Counted from the stretch's first letter, positions 45,181-54,058 are shown. The stretch is DNA of 64,000 nt from Rhizobium rhizogenes NBRC 13257 (GCF_000696095.1 NZ_BAYX01000009.1:62001-126000), one strand, 5' to 3'. Made by a program: numbers and translations. The notes: generated from the letters alone by a model not told the origin.

Positions 45181-45393
45181 TTATCGCGGCGCAACATATC
45201 TCACGCTCAAGGCCACTTAATTGCCGATCCCGCTGTTTTGATTAAATCTTTATTAGACATAAAACGCGAGTTTACTTGAACCGGACAGCAGCATGTCTTT
45301 TCGAGCAGCGGCAAGCGTATTGGGACTCTCTCAGACGATCGCACAGGCGGTAGGAAACCGCGCCGGTATCACCTTACCCTGTTGCGAGGCACT

Positions 45394-47208
45394 ATGAAGA
45401 ATCTCAAGATCGCACATCAGCTCTTTGCCCTTCTGGGCGTGCTTATGGCCGTTTTCGCCGTGGCAACCTATCTGCAAATCCGCTCATCGGCCGACGCGAT
45501 CTATAGCGAGCGTTACGAAATGCTGCGTACGCAGGTGGAATCCGGCATTTCCGTGCTGAATTTCTATTATGCTCAGGAGCAGGCTGGCAAGCTGACCGAA
45601 GAACAAGCCAAGGCCCAGGCCTATGCCGTCGTCAACAGCATGAAATATACGCCAGACGGCTATCTCTTCGGCTATGACTACGACGTCAACATGGTCTTCC
45701 ATTATGACAAGTCGAAAATCGGCCTGAGCCTGAAGGGACAACCCGACCCGAAGGGCCACTATTATCGTGAGGAACTGGTCAAACTCGGCCAGCAAGGCGG
45801 CGGCCTCTCCGACTTCTACGCCAACAAACCCGGCCAGCCGGCCGATGCCATGTTCCCCAAAACCGCCTATGCCCGCGCCTTCGAGCCCTGGAAGGTCGTT
45901 GTCGTTACCGGCGTCTACATGGACGACCTCGGCGCGCAGGTCGAGGCGAAGATCTGGACGACCTTGTGGTCCACCCTCGCGCTCTTCATCGTAGTGCTCG
46001 GTGCTGCTTTTGTCGTGATCCGCGGCATCACCAAACCGCTCACCGAGGTTCACGCTGCGCTCAAGGCCGTTGCCGACGAGGACGTGAAAATCACCATACC
46101 GCATGCCGGCATGCGCAACGAGATCGGCTTGATGGCCAAGGCCACTCTGGCGCTGCAGGAGAAGATCCGCGAGCGTCATGCATTGACCGAACGCCAGGTC
46201 GCGCAGGATGAGGAAATCAACGCCGAGCGCCAACAGAACCTGCGTCAACAGCAGGACGAGGCCGAAGAACAGGCCCGCGTCGTCTCGACCATCGGCAAGG
46301 CGCTGGAGCAACTCGCACGGGGCGACCTGACCGTGCGCTGCGACGATATCGGCATCAGCTATGCCGGCCTGCGCAACAACTTCAACGAGGCGCTCTCCCA
46401 TCTCGAGGCCGCCATGGGTCGGGTCAATGCCAAGGGCAACGACATCGGCGTCAGCAAGGAAGAGATCCGCCGTGCCTCCAACGAACTGTCGCAGCGCACC
46501 GAGCGCCAGGCCGCCAGCCTGGAAGAAACCTCGGCGGCACTCGACGAGCTTACCGTCGCTGTCCGCCAGACGGCGGAAGGCGCGCATGAGGCCAGCAAGC
46601 GCGTTCACGCCGTCAGCACCGAGGCGTCACGCAGCGACGCCGTGGTTGCCCAGGCGATCGAGGCGATGAGCGGTATCGAAAAGTCGTCCACGGAGATCAG
46701 CAAGATCATCGGCGTCATCGACGAAATCGCCTTCCAGACCAACCTTCTGGCGCTCAACGCCGGGGTCGAGGCGGCTCGCGCCGGCGAATCCGGCAAGGGC
46801 TTTGCCGTCGTCGCCCAGGAAGTGCGCGAACTGGCCCAACGGTCCGCGGCAGCCGCCAAGGAGATCAAGGACCAGATCGCCCGCTCCTCCGGCCAGGTTG
46901 ACCAAGGTGTCCGCCTTGTCGGCGAGGCCGGCGAAGCGCTGAAGCGCATCTCCGACCAGATCAAAGCGGCCAACGAGATCGTCTCGAAGATCGCCCACAG
47001 CGCCTCCGAGCAGGATACGACGCTGCGCTCAATCTCGTCGTCGATGAACCAACTCGACGCCGCCACGCAGCAGAACGCCGCCATGGCGGAGGAGACGACG
47101 GCATCGGCCGAAACGCTCGCCGCCGACACCGAGGACCTGCTCGGCCTGATCCGCGGCTTCCACGTCAGCGACAGCCGCCCCGTTGCACAGACTCGCCGCG
47201 CCGCATAG
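45394..47208 (+). CDS. Methyl-accepting chemotaxis protein with single Cache (sCache_2-like) sensor
   Basis: 604 residues. TM1 about 10-30 (LFALLGVLMAVFAVATYLQ). The periplasmic sensor contains YTPDGYLFGYDYDVNMVFH and FEPWKVVVVTGVYMDDL, typical of single Cache domains that bind small organic acids or urea-like ligands. TM2 is at about 190-212, then HAMP, and a signalling domain with tip DEIAFQTNLLALNAGVEAAR. It ends RPVAQTRRAA with no CheR-tethering pentapeptide, unlike the other receptor in this window. The gene is followed by a terminator. Confidence 0.93.
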   Translation: MKNLKIAHQLFALLGVLMAVFAVATYLQIRSSADAIYSERYEMLRTQVESGISVLNFYYAQEQAGKLTEEQAKAQAYAVVNSMKYTPDGYLFGYDYDVNMVFHYDKSKIGLSLKGQPDPKGHYYREELVKLGQQGGGLSDFYANKPGQPADAMFPKTAYARAFEPWKVVVVTGVYMDDLGAQVEAKIWTTLWSTLALFIVVLGAAFVVIRGITKPLTEVHAALKAVADEDVKITIPHAGMRNEIGLMAKATLALQEKIRERHALTERQVAQDEEINAERQQNLRQQQDEAEEQARVVSTIGKALEQLARGDLTVRCDDIGISYAGLRNNFNEALSHLEAAMGRVNAKGNDIGVSKEEIRRASNELSQRTERQAASLEETSAALDELTVAVRQTAEGAHEASKRVHAVSTEASRSDAVVAQAIEAMSGIEKSSTEISKIIGVIDEIAFQTNLLALNAGVEAARAGESGKGFAVVAQEVRELAQRSAAAAKEIKDQIARSSGQVDQGVRLVGEAGEALKRISDQIKAANEIVSKIAHSASEQDTTLRSISSSMNQLDAATQQNAAMAEETTASAETLAADTEDLLGLIRGFHVSDSRPVAQTRRAA

Positions 47209-47230
47209 GCTACGCCGCAACGGGCATGAC

Positions 47231-47262
47231 AAACCGCCGGGCACACCCGGCGGTTTTTCTTT
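47231..47262 (+). terminator. Intrinsic terminator of the chemoreceptor gene
   Basis: Stem AAACCGCCGGG / CCCGGCGGTTT with loop CACA (47231-47256), followed by TTCTTT. Because the A run mirrors the T run it may also act on the convergent DUF523 gene. Confidence 0.88.
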
Positions 47263-47281
47263 GTCCAGATATCGAAGAGGA

Positions 47282-47776
47282 TTACTCGGCGGCGGCAATC
47301 CGCTCGACCAGCCGGTCGATTTCATGATCGGAATAGACCTCGATGCCGGCCCGCTTCAGCAAGGCTGCTGTGACGCCATCGCCCGGATGCCGGCCGCCGG
47401 AAAAGGTGCCGTCGTAGATGAAGCCCGAACCACAGGACGGGCTGCCATCGATGAGCAGAGCATAGCGGCAGCCGGTTTCCTTGGCGAGCGTCAAGGCGTT
47501 CTCGGCAGCTTGCCGAAACCCTTCGGTGACATCGCCGCCGCTGATTTCCATCACGCGCGCCGTGCCTGCAAGCACATCCTCGCCCGTTGCTCCCACAACA
47601 ATTTCAGCCGGAGGCCGGGGCACGACCATTCCGGCCGACATCTCCGGACAGATGGTCACGAGACGCCCTTCTTCGCGCCATCGGTCGATGGCCGGATGAA
47701 CAAGTGGCTTGGCGCGACCGTCATAGCGGACGGCGTGGCCCATGAGGCAGGCGCTGACGAGGATTTTTCCGGTCAT
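47282..47776 (-). CDS. DUF523 family protein
   Basis: 164 residues. Family pattern ILVSACLMGHAVRYDG at the N-terminus, TICPEMSAGMVVPRPPAEI, and the cysteine motif LLIDGSPSCGSGFIYDG. Possible metal or thiol chemistry from conserved cysteines; no biochemical role is assigned to the family that I know. GGGAGG lies just before the ATG and it begins 14 bp after the glyS stop, so it is cotranscribed with glyS. Confidence 0.9.
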   Translation of the reverse strand: MTGKILVSACLMGHAVRYDGRAKPLVHPAIDRWREEGRLVTICPEMSAGMVVPRPPAEIVVGATGEDVLAGTARVMEISGGDVTEGFRQAAENALTLAKETGCRYALLIDGSPSCGSGFIYDGTFSGGRHPGDGVTAALLKRAGIEVYSDHEIDRLVERIAAAE

Positions 47777-47790
47777 CGCGCCTCCCTTTC

Positions 47791-50019
47791 TTACCCCGCA
47801 ATCTTCGAGAAGTCGGCAACCGTCCCCGTTGCCTCGCGGATCAGGCGCAGCAGCGCCAGACGGTTGGCGCGGATGGCGGCGTCTTCGTCGTTGACGAGGA
47901 CATCCCCGAAGAAGCGGTCGACCGGCGCGCGCAGCGTCGAAAGTGCCGCCATAGCGGAGCGGAAGTCTTCACCGACTATCGCGTTGGCGGCTTCGGCCGA
48001 AGCCTTGGTGACGGCGGCGAAAAGGTCTTTTTCGGCATCGAGCGTCAACAGGCTTTCGGAAACGCCATCGGCAACGACGGTGCCCTTCTTTTCCTCGGCG
48101 GCGAGGAGCTGCGTGGCGCGCTTGGTGCCGGCGAGCAGGTTCTTGCCGTCTTCCGAGGTAATGAAGGCCGTCAGCGCCTCGACGCGGCGGGCGACCATCA
48201 GGAGATCGTCAGCCTCCGGCGTCAGCACAGAGTCGATGAGGTCGTAACGGGCGCCCTGATCGCGGAGATAGACCTTCAGACGGTCGTGGAAGAAGGCGAG
48301 AAGGTCTGCATCCTTCGTCACCGCCAGCAGCGGCAGCCGAACCTTGCGCTCGAGCAGAATGCGGACGACGCCCAAAGCCGCACGACGCAGCGCATAGGGG
48401 TCCTTCGAACCGGTGGGCTTTTCGTCGATCGCCCAGAAGCCCATCAGCGTGTCCAGCTTGTCGGCCAGCGCCACGGTGATTGCCACCTTGTCGTCCGGCA
48501 CGCGGTCGGACGGACCTTGCGGCTTGTAATGATCCTCGATAGCAGCGGCGACGGAAGCGTCTTCACCCTGCAGCGCCGCATATTTGCGGCCCATGAGACC
48601 CTGAAGCTCGGGGAATTCGCCAACGGCTTCAGTGCGCAGGTCGGCCTTGGCGAGCACGGCCGCGCGGTCGACCTTGAGCGGATCGGCGCCGGTGATCTTG
48701 GCGAGTTCGGCCGCCAGCGTACGAATGCGGGCAACGCGTTCGCCCTGGCTGCCGAGCTTGGCATGGAAGGTGACGTTCAGCGCGTCGAGCTTGGCCATGC
48801 GCTGGTCGAGCGGCTTCTTCAGATCGAGGCCGAATTTCGCAGCGGAGGCCTCCAGCGTTTCGAGGTCCGGCAGATCGCCCTGGTCGCGCTTCCAGAAATG
48901 CAGCGCGTCGGAAAGACGGGCGCGCACGACCTTGCCGTTGCCGTGGATGATCTCCTTGCCGCCATCCGTCGCCTGAATGTTGGAGACGAGGATGAAGCGA
49001 TTGGAGAGCGCACCCTCCCCTTGAGGGGGAGGGTCGGCACGAAGTGCCGGGGTGGGGTGATTTTGTTGGAGCAAGGGGTCACCCCCACCCGCAGCTTCGC
49101 TGCGACCTCCCCCGTTAAGGGGGAGGTGGGAGTCTTGCCGGCGGGTGACGAAACACTTCTGGTTGGTTTTGATGGTCAGGCGGATGATTTCCGAGGGGAT
49201 CGACAGGTAATCCTCTTCGAAGGACCCCATCAACACCTGCGGCCATTCCACCAGGCCGGACACCTCTTCCAGCAGGCCCTCGTCCTCGACCAGTTCCAAA
49301 CCGTTGGCAAAGGCGATGTCGCGGGCGTCATGCAGGATGATATCCTTGCGGCGCTCGGCATCAAGAATGACCTTGGCCTTGTCCAGGCTGGACACGTAAT
49401 CGTCGAAACGCTTGACGGTGATCGGGCCCGGCGCATGGAAGCGGTGGCCGTAGGTCACGTTCGAGGCGACGATGCCGTCGATTTCGAAGGGGATGACCAC
49501 CGTTTCTTCATGCTCTGTGCCGAACGTGCAGACGATCGACTGAAGCGGGCGCACCCAGCGCAGCGAGCCGGGCTTGGCCGACGCTTTGCCCCAGCGCATC
49601 GATTTCGGCCACGGAAAATCGCGGATGATCCAGGGCATGACGTCGGCAACGATCTCCTCGGCGGCACGGCCGGGCTTGGAGATGACAGCAACGTAGAAAT
49701 CGCCCTTCTTCGGATCGCTCTGCACCTGTGCTTCGGAAACGGACGACAGACCAGCGCCGCGCAAAAAGCCTTCGATCGCCTTTTCGTTGGCGTCGGTGCG
49801 CGGCCCCTTGCGCTCCTCGCGCACATCGGCGGAGCGCGCCGTCACGCCGCGAATATCCAGCGTCAGACGTCGCGGCGTCCAATATTCGCGCACGCCCTCA
49901 TAGGACAGACCAGCCTCGACCAGAGCGTCGGTCACCAGCTTCTTCAGATCGCCGGCAGCCTTGCGCTGCATACGGGCGGGAATTTCCTCGGAGCGGAGTT
50001 CGAGAAGGAGATCGGGCAT
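47791..50019 (-). CDS. glyS: Glycyl-tRNA synthetase beta subunit, with in-frame palindromic insertion
   Basis: Beta subunit of the alpha2-beta2 GlyRS; binds tRNA-Gly. 742 residues from ATG 50019 (PDLLLELRSEEIPARMQ), versus roughly 690-700 usual for the family. Core features include YTPRRL-like WTPRRLTLDIRG, NRFILVSNIQATDGG and the C-terminal anticodon-binding region with MVARRVEAL and FFGDVLVNDED. Residues about 297-336, between CFVTRRQDS and LSNRF, are encoded by a palindromic mosaic repeat. They read as a Gly/Pro-rich peptide with no counterpart in other GlyS. The frame stays open. GAGG in the upstream repeat lies 9 nt before the ATG. Confidence 0.95.
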   Translation of the reverse strand: MPDLLLELRSEEIPARMQRKAAGDLKKLVTDALVEAGLSYEGVREYWTPRRLTLDIRGVTARSADVREERKGPRTDANEKAIEGFLRGAGLSSVSEAQVQSDPKKGDFYVAVISKPGRAAEEIVADVMPWIIRDFPWPKSMRWGKASAKPGSLRWVRPLQSIVCTFGTEHEETVVIPFEIDGIVASNVTYGHRFHAPGPITVKRFDDYVSSLDKAKVILDAERRKDIILHDARDIAFANGLELVEDEGLLEEVSGLVEWPQVLMGSFEEDYLSIPSEIIRLTIKTNQKCFVTRRQDSHLPLNGGGRSEAAGGGDPLLQQNHPTPALRADPPPQGEGALSNRFILVSNIQATDGGKEIIHGNGKVVRARLSDALHFWKRDQGDLPDLETLEASAAKFGLDLKKPLDQRMAKLDALNVTFHAKLGSQGERVARIRTLAAELAKITGADPLKVDRAAVLAKADLRTEAVGEFPELQGLMGRKYAALQGEDASVAAAIEDHYKPQGPSDRVPDDKVAITVALADKLDTLMGFWAIDEKPTGSKDPYALRRAALGVVRILLERKVRLPLLAVTKDADLLAFFHDRLKVYLRDQGARYDLIDSVLTPEADDLLMVARRVEALTAFITSEDGKNLLAGTKRATQLLAAEEKKGTVVADGVSESLLTLDAEKDLFAAVTKASAEAANAIVGEDFRSAMAALSTLRAPVDRFFGDVLVNDEDAAIRANRLALLRLIREATGTVADFSKIAG
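49011..49130. repeat. RIME-like palindromic mosaic repeat, copy 3, inside glyS
   Basis: A complete two-module copy (CACCCTCCCCTTGAGGGGGA ... GTGCCGGGGTGGGGTGA, spacer, TCACCCCCACCCGC ... CCTCCCCCGTTAAGGGGGAG) within the glyS coding sequence. About 120 bp, a multiple of three, and free of stop codons in the glyS frame on the minus strand. Confidence 0.92.
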
Positions 50020-50020
50020 G

Positions 50021-50474
50021 TCAATGTTCCTCACCCTCCCCTTGAGAGAGAGGGTCGGCACGGTGTGCCGGAGTGTGGTGAAAATGGTCGGCCTCTGCTA
50101 GCAAAATTTGCCGCTGCTGCACAATGGCAAATATCGTATCCAGAACAGCCTCAATCTCATCCGTTACCTCGGCAATCCAAAACCGGGCGACGTGATAGCC
50201 CTGATGTTCGAGAAATGCCGTGCGCTCGGCATCATAACGCCTTGCCGCATCTTCCGCGTGCTGGCTGCCGTCGAGTTCGATAATCAAACCTATCTGGTGG
50301 CAGGCGAAATCAGCGAAATAGCGCCCAATCGGAACTTGGCGTCGAAAATGCGTGCCTTCGATGGGGATGCGCCACAAATGCTTCCAAGCTTCGTCTCGGC
50401 ATCGGTTGAACCAGCGCGCAGGCGGCGACTGTTCGCGATTTTGAAGCGATCAAGTTTGGAGGGTTTCTTGGCAT
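50021..50474 (-). pseudogene. DUF559 (very-short-patch-repair-like) endonuclease, frameshifted
   Basis: The C-terminal part is typical of DUF559: HFRRQVPIGRYFADFACHQI, LIIELDGSQHAEDAARRYD, RTAFLEHQGYHVARFW. The expected start lies at ATG 50474. The N-terminal motif STDAETKL is found in a different frame from the WKHLWRIPIEGTHF that should follow it; adding one base near 50386-50388 joins them. A second small lesion near the N-terminus is possible. The last residues (HTPAHRADPLSQGEGEEH) come from a mosaic repeat, and the stop lies one base before the glyS ATG. Probably inactive. Confidence 0.75.
50031..50080. repeat. RIME-like mosaic repeat, half copy, upstream of glyS
   Basis: Only the CACCCTCCCC ... 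GGGTCGGCACGGTGTGCCGGAG module is present, somewhat diverged. On the minus strand it supplies the tail of the broken DUF559 gene. Its edge carries the GAGG that serves as the glyS ribosome binding site. Confidence 0.75.
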
Positions 50475-50522
50475 AGGCGATCTCTAACCTATTGAAATAG
50501 AAAATCTCTATGCGGCCACAAG

Positions 50523-50651
50523 CACCCTCCCCTTAAGGGGGATGGTCGGACCAAAGGTCCGGGGTGGGGTGATCGCGGCAACCTCTGCAGCCAGCCAATT
50601 GTCACCCCCACCCGCCGCTTTGCGGCGACCTCCCCCCTCAAGGGGGAGGTG
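50523..50651. repeat. RIME-like palindromic mosaic repeat, copy 5
   Basis: Both modules: CACCCTCCCCTTAAGGGGGA...GGTCCGGGGTGGGGTGA, a spacer of about 30 bp, then TCACCCCCACCCGCCGCTTT...CCTCCCCCCTCAAGGGGGAG. It ends 5 bp before the DUF2207 stop codon. Confidence 0.85.
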
Positions 50652-50656
50652 TTCAA

Positions 50657-52630
50657 TCACCACCCGCCTCCGCCACCACCGCCACCTCCGCCACCGGAGA
50701 AGCCACCCCCGCCTGAGAAACCGCCGCCGCTGCCGCTACCAAAACCGGAGGAGGAGCTGGAGACTGGCGCGGGGATGGTGGAGGCGATGGTCGAGGCCAT
50801 GGAGGAGGAGAATTCGCCGATCCGGCCGCCAAGGTTGCCACCGTAGACATTCCCGACATACCAGCCGGGAGCGTAGCTTGCGGCGACCGCGGCACCCGCG
50901 GCCGTTGCCAGCCAGGCATCGAAGGCGCTTGACCAAGGTTTTTCGACGCCGAGCGCGACGGCGTAGGGCAACAGCTTTTCGAAATGCTGCGGCGACATCT
51001 GCGGTGCGCCCTGCATGTTCATGCGGTCGCGTTCGGCAAGCGTCAGATATTGCCGCAGCCCGGCAATGCCATCCATCATCTTCCGCCCGGTCGGCGTCGG
51101 CGCGCCCATCAGGAAGAAGAACACGACATTGAGGGCGAAAATGCCCACGATCCCGACCAGTAGCGGCAACTCGCCCGCTTCCATTAGCGGCACGACGACA
51201 GCCGCGAAAATACTGGTGACGACAGACACGATGACGAAGCCGATGAAGGCGAAGACCAGTACTGAAAAAATTCGGCGGCCAAGACCGGCATCATGGCGAA
51301 GGAACATCCGGCCTATGGCGCCGGCAAAGACGGTGACGACGATCGACAGGAAGCCGGGCACCACGATGAGCGGCAGCGCATTCTCATGCAAGCGGCCGAA
51401 GATGACGATGGCCGCCAGGATCAGCACCGACAATGCAATGCCGATGACGATATAGAGCCGGTTGGCCTTGTAGTATTCGTCGCGATGGTCGCGCTCGATG
51501 GCGCTGCGGAATTGCTGGCCGAGCTTTTGGACGGCCGCGCCGTTCGCCGCGTCGATCACCAGCGGCGTGAACGGGCCGATTGCGCCGAACAACACTTTCT
51601 CGCCGCTGCCCAGATCGCGGCCGGCCGTCTTGCCGGTCGCCTTGAGGATCACCTTATCCTTCAGATCGTCTAGAGTGACGTAACCACGCACGGCAAGATC
51701 GATCGCCGTCGCCGACAGCGCCGTCCATCCGGCGCCTGAAAAGCCTCTGTTGTCGATATAGTTGACCAACGCCGGCGAGACGCCATCCGGCGGATCCCAG
51801 CGCGGAACCATGACGCCCCGCGGCGGATCGCGCCCGACGGCGAGCCAGCTCCTGAGATAATAGGCAAACAGCAGGATCAGACCGCCGATAGCAATGATCG
51901 CGTCGAGATGATCAGCGATGAACCAGCGCCATTGCTGGCCACTGCTCGGCGGCAGGATCACCCCCTTCGGCAGCTTAATGGCGATCGTCAGCCCTTCAGC
52001 TTGCGCCAAGGGCCGCGTCGTGGCGAATGTAACTCTGCCTGCTTGCTGGCTGGCGCTTGCATCCTGGCCTTTGCCGCCAATCGGGCCGGTGTAATAGGCA
52101 AGCTGCTGCGCCAGTACCCCATCCGGCAGGGTAACGGTGGCCGAGGCTCGCAGGATCGGGAAGAGCCAGCCATTGCCGGTGACGTTCCAATAGAGCTCGT
52201 CGTGATCGTTGAAATAACGGATCTGCCGATCGGTGTTGTAGGTAATGCGGAAGGTATGCGGGCCGGGGCTCAGAAGGAATTGCGTCGAGCCTTGATCCGC
52301 CCGGCCGATATAGATGCGCGTGCCGCCCTCGATACGTTCCCTGCGCCACTCCTCGGGCTGCCCGTCGCGCTCGACGGAGACGACATCGAAATCCACCTGC
52401 GCCTGGCGGCCAGCCGGATCAATGAAGGTCAGCGGGAAATCCCGGAAGATGCCGCGACGGATGGCGCGGCCTTCGGCATTCACGGCAATGGTCTCGGTGA
52501 CGTTCATTGAGCCGTCGCGATTGACGGCAATCGTCTGGGCAAAGTTTGTGATGACTTCGGCGGCCAAGGCCGCCGTTGCGGAGAACAGCAGGATCAAGGC
52601 CAGGAAAAGCCCGGAAAGCCAACGCATCAT
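50657..52630 (-). CDS. DUF2207 membrane protein with glycine-rich tail
   Basis: 657 residues. Signal peptide (LFLALILLFSATAALA), then an extracytoplasmic DUF2207 domain (FAQTIAVNRDGSMNVTETI, then ITYNTDRQIRYFNDHDELYW). TM segments lie near residues 247-267 and a hydrophobic cluster at about 400-520. The tail is Ser/Gly-rich, ending in a run of glycines and a tryptophan. Such proteins often pair with LemA; here lemA is upstream but separated by aroA. Function of the pair is poorly defined (envelope). ATG 52630 or the adjacent ATG 52627 is the start. Confidence 0.85.
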   Translation of the reverse strand: MMRWLSGLFLALILLFSATAALAAEVITNFAQTIAVNRDGSMNVTETIAVNAEGRAIRRGIFRDFPLTFIDPAGRQAQVDFDVVSVERDGQPEEWRRERIEGGTRIYIGRADQGSTQFLLSPGPHTFRITYNTDRQIRYFNDHDELYWNVTGNGWLFPILRASATVTLPDGVLAQQLAYYTGPIGGKGQDASASQQAGRVTFATTRPLAQAEGLTIAIKLPKGVILPPSSGQQWRWFIADHLDAIIAIGGLILLFAYYLRSWLAVGRDPPRGVMVPRWDPPDGVSPALVNYIDNRGFSGAGWTALSATAIDLAVRGYVTLDDLKDKVILKATGKTAGRDLGSGEKVLFGAIGPFTPLVIDAANGAAVQKLGQQFRSAIERDHRDEYYKANRLYIVIGIALSVLILAAIVIFGRLHENALPLIVVPGFLSIVVTVFAGAIGRMFLRHDAGLGRRIFSVLVFAFIGFVIVSVVTSIFAAVVVPLMEAGELPLLVGIVGIFALNVVFFFLMGAPTPTGRKMMDGIAGLRQYLTLAERDRMNMQGAPQMSPQHFEKLLPYAVALGVEKPWSSAFDAWLATAAGAAVAASYAPGWYVGNVYGGNLGGRIGEFSSSMASTIASTIPAPVSSSSSGFGSGSGGGFSGGGGFSGGGGGGGGGGGW

Positions 52631-52714
52631 CACACCCCCATGTGATCCCGGCAGCGCCCTGTTGAGGGCGCTGCATAGCATGAACGTAAATCCACGCTCC
52701 CAGGGAGCGGGGCA

Positions 52715-53974
52715 TTAGTCGTCGTAGGCGACACCCAGCGAAGCCAGTACCTGCCAATAGGCCGGGAAGGTCTTGGCAACGCAATCGGGGTCGAGAATGG
52801 TGATCCCGCCGATCTTCAGACCGGCGAGCGCAAAGCTCATGGCGATACGGTGATCGGCGAAGCTGTCGATTTCGGCGGGCAGTACCTTACCCGCAAGGCT
52901 CGGGTCGGAAGCGACGACTAGATCATCGCCCTCTTCGGTGCCGAGACCGGGGACGATCCGCGACAGGCCGCTCGACAGCGCCCGGACGCGGTCGCACTCC
53001 TTGACGCGAAGGTTCTCAATGCCGACGAAGCGCACCGGCGTCTCGTTGAAGGCGGCAAGGACGGCAAGCGTCGGGATGGCATCCTGCATCTGCGACCCGT
53101 CGATGACGGCGGGCAGGTGCGGGAATTGCGAGATCAGCTCATAAGCGCGGGCGTCCGGCTGCGAGAATTCCGCCGCCGGCGTGCCGAGATCGATCTTGCC
53201 GCCGGTCAGCGCTTCCGCCGCCCAGAGATAGGTCGCGGCGGAGGCATCCGGCTCGATGAGGAAATCCGCCGCATGGTAGCCGGTCGGCTCGACACGCCAT
53301 GTGACCGGGCTAGTACGCTCGACCTTGGCGCCGAAAGCGCGCATGGCGGCAACCGTCAGGTCGATATAGCCGAGCGCACCGATATGTTCGCCGAGCAGCT
53401 CGACATCAACCGGGCGATCGCCACTGGCGGCCATCATCAGGAGGGCGGAGACATATTGGCTGGAGAGGCCGCCGTCGATCTGCACGCGGCTCGCCTCGAA
53501 ACGGCCCGTGCCATTGACCGTGACCGGCGGGCAGCCGGTCTCAGTCGATGCATCGATACCGAGCGAGCGCAGCGCCTCGACCAGCGGGCCGATCGGCCGC
53601 TTGCGCATGTGGGCATCGCCATCGACGACGACCTTGCCGTCGACCAGGGCGGCGGCGGCTGTCAGGAAGCGCGTCGCGGTGCCGGCATTGCCGAGGAAAA
53701 GCGGTTCCGCCGCCGGCTGAAGTTTGCCGCTGCCGGTGACGATGAAGGTGGTGTCGTCGGGCTCATCAATAGTCACGCCCATGGCACGCAGCGCTTCGGC
53801 CATATAGCGCGTGTCGTCGCTCTTCAGCGCACCGGTCAGCCGGCTCGTGCCCTTGGCAAGGCCGGCGAGCAGCAGCGCACGGTTGGTGATCGACTTCGAT
53901 CCCGGCGGCATGGCGCGGCCGACAAGTGGCTTGCCCGGCGGGATAATCGTGAGTTTGGCTCTACCCATCATCAT
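52715..53974 (-). CDS. aroA: 3-phosphoshikimate 1-carboxyvinyltransferase (EPSP synthase)
   Basis: Sixth shikimate-pathway step: adds enolpyruvate to shikimate 3-phosphate. 419 residues. N-terminal PGSKSITNRALLLAGLAKG, LGNAGTATRFLTAAA, RKRPIGPLVEALRSLG, SSQYVSALLMMA, and C-terminal KECDRVRAL and DHRIAMSFALAGL. At the site equivalent to E. coli Pro101 (GTAMRPL) it has phenylalanine (GTATRFL). It differs from the longer rhizobial class II type (KSISHR motif), so it may be a second enzyme. Three consecutive ATGs make the start uncertain by 6 bases. Confidence 0.92.
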   Translation of the reverse strand: MMMGRAKLTIIPPGKPLVGRAMPPGSKSITNRALLLAGLAKGTSRLTGALKSDDTRYMAEALRAMGVTIDEPDDTTFIVTGSGKLQPAAEPLFLGNAGTATRFLTAAAALVDGKVVVDGDAHMRKRPIGPLVEALRSLGIDASTETGCPPVTVNGTGRFEASRVQIDGGLSSQYVSALLMMAASGDRPVDVELLGEHIGALGYIDLTVAAMRAFGAKVERTSPVTWRVEPTGYHAADFLIEPDASAATYLWAAEALTGGKIDLGTPAAEFSQPDARAYELISQFPHLPAVIDGSQMQDAIPTLAVLAAFNETPVRFVGIENLRVKECDRVRALSSGLSRIVPGLGTEEGDDLVVASDPSLAGKVLPAEIDSFADHRIAMSFALAGLKIGGITILDPDCVAKTFPAYWQVLASLGVAYDD

Positions 53975-54058
53975 TCTCTTTGGTCAGTCAGGAAAGCGGC
54001 CGATGGCCAGCGGTCGGCTTCCTTTACCGCCTCACATGCAAAACCGATAGCGGGAATC

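Larger units (their letters stand above)
45004..45393. other. Long intergenic region with stacked hairpins and operators
   Basis: 390 bp without a gene. From left: hairpin GTCCGCC/GGCGGAC (45059-45076), a strong terminator (45078-45116), hairpin CAAAGCG/CGCTTTG (45123-45140), an 11-bp inverted repeat (45154-45180), then a moderately AT-rich promoter region for the chemoreceptor. The first 110 bp could be a small RNA or a long 3' UTR. Confidence 0.5.

Noticed and set aside
48286..50283. 665-residue open frame on the plus strand
   Set aside because: Antisense to glyS; no protein family signal.
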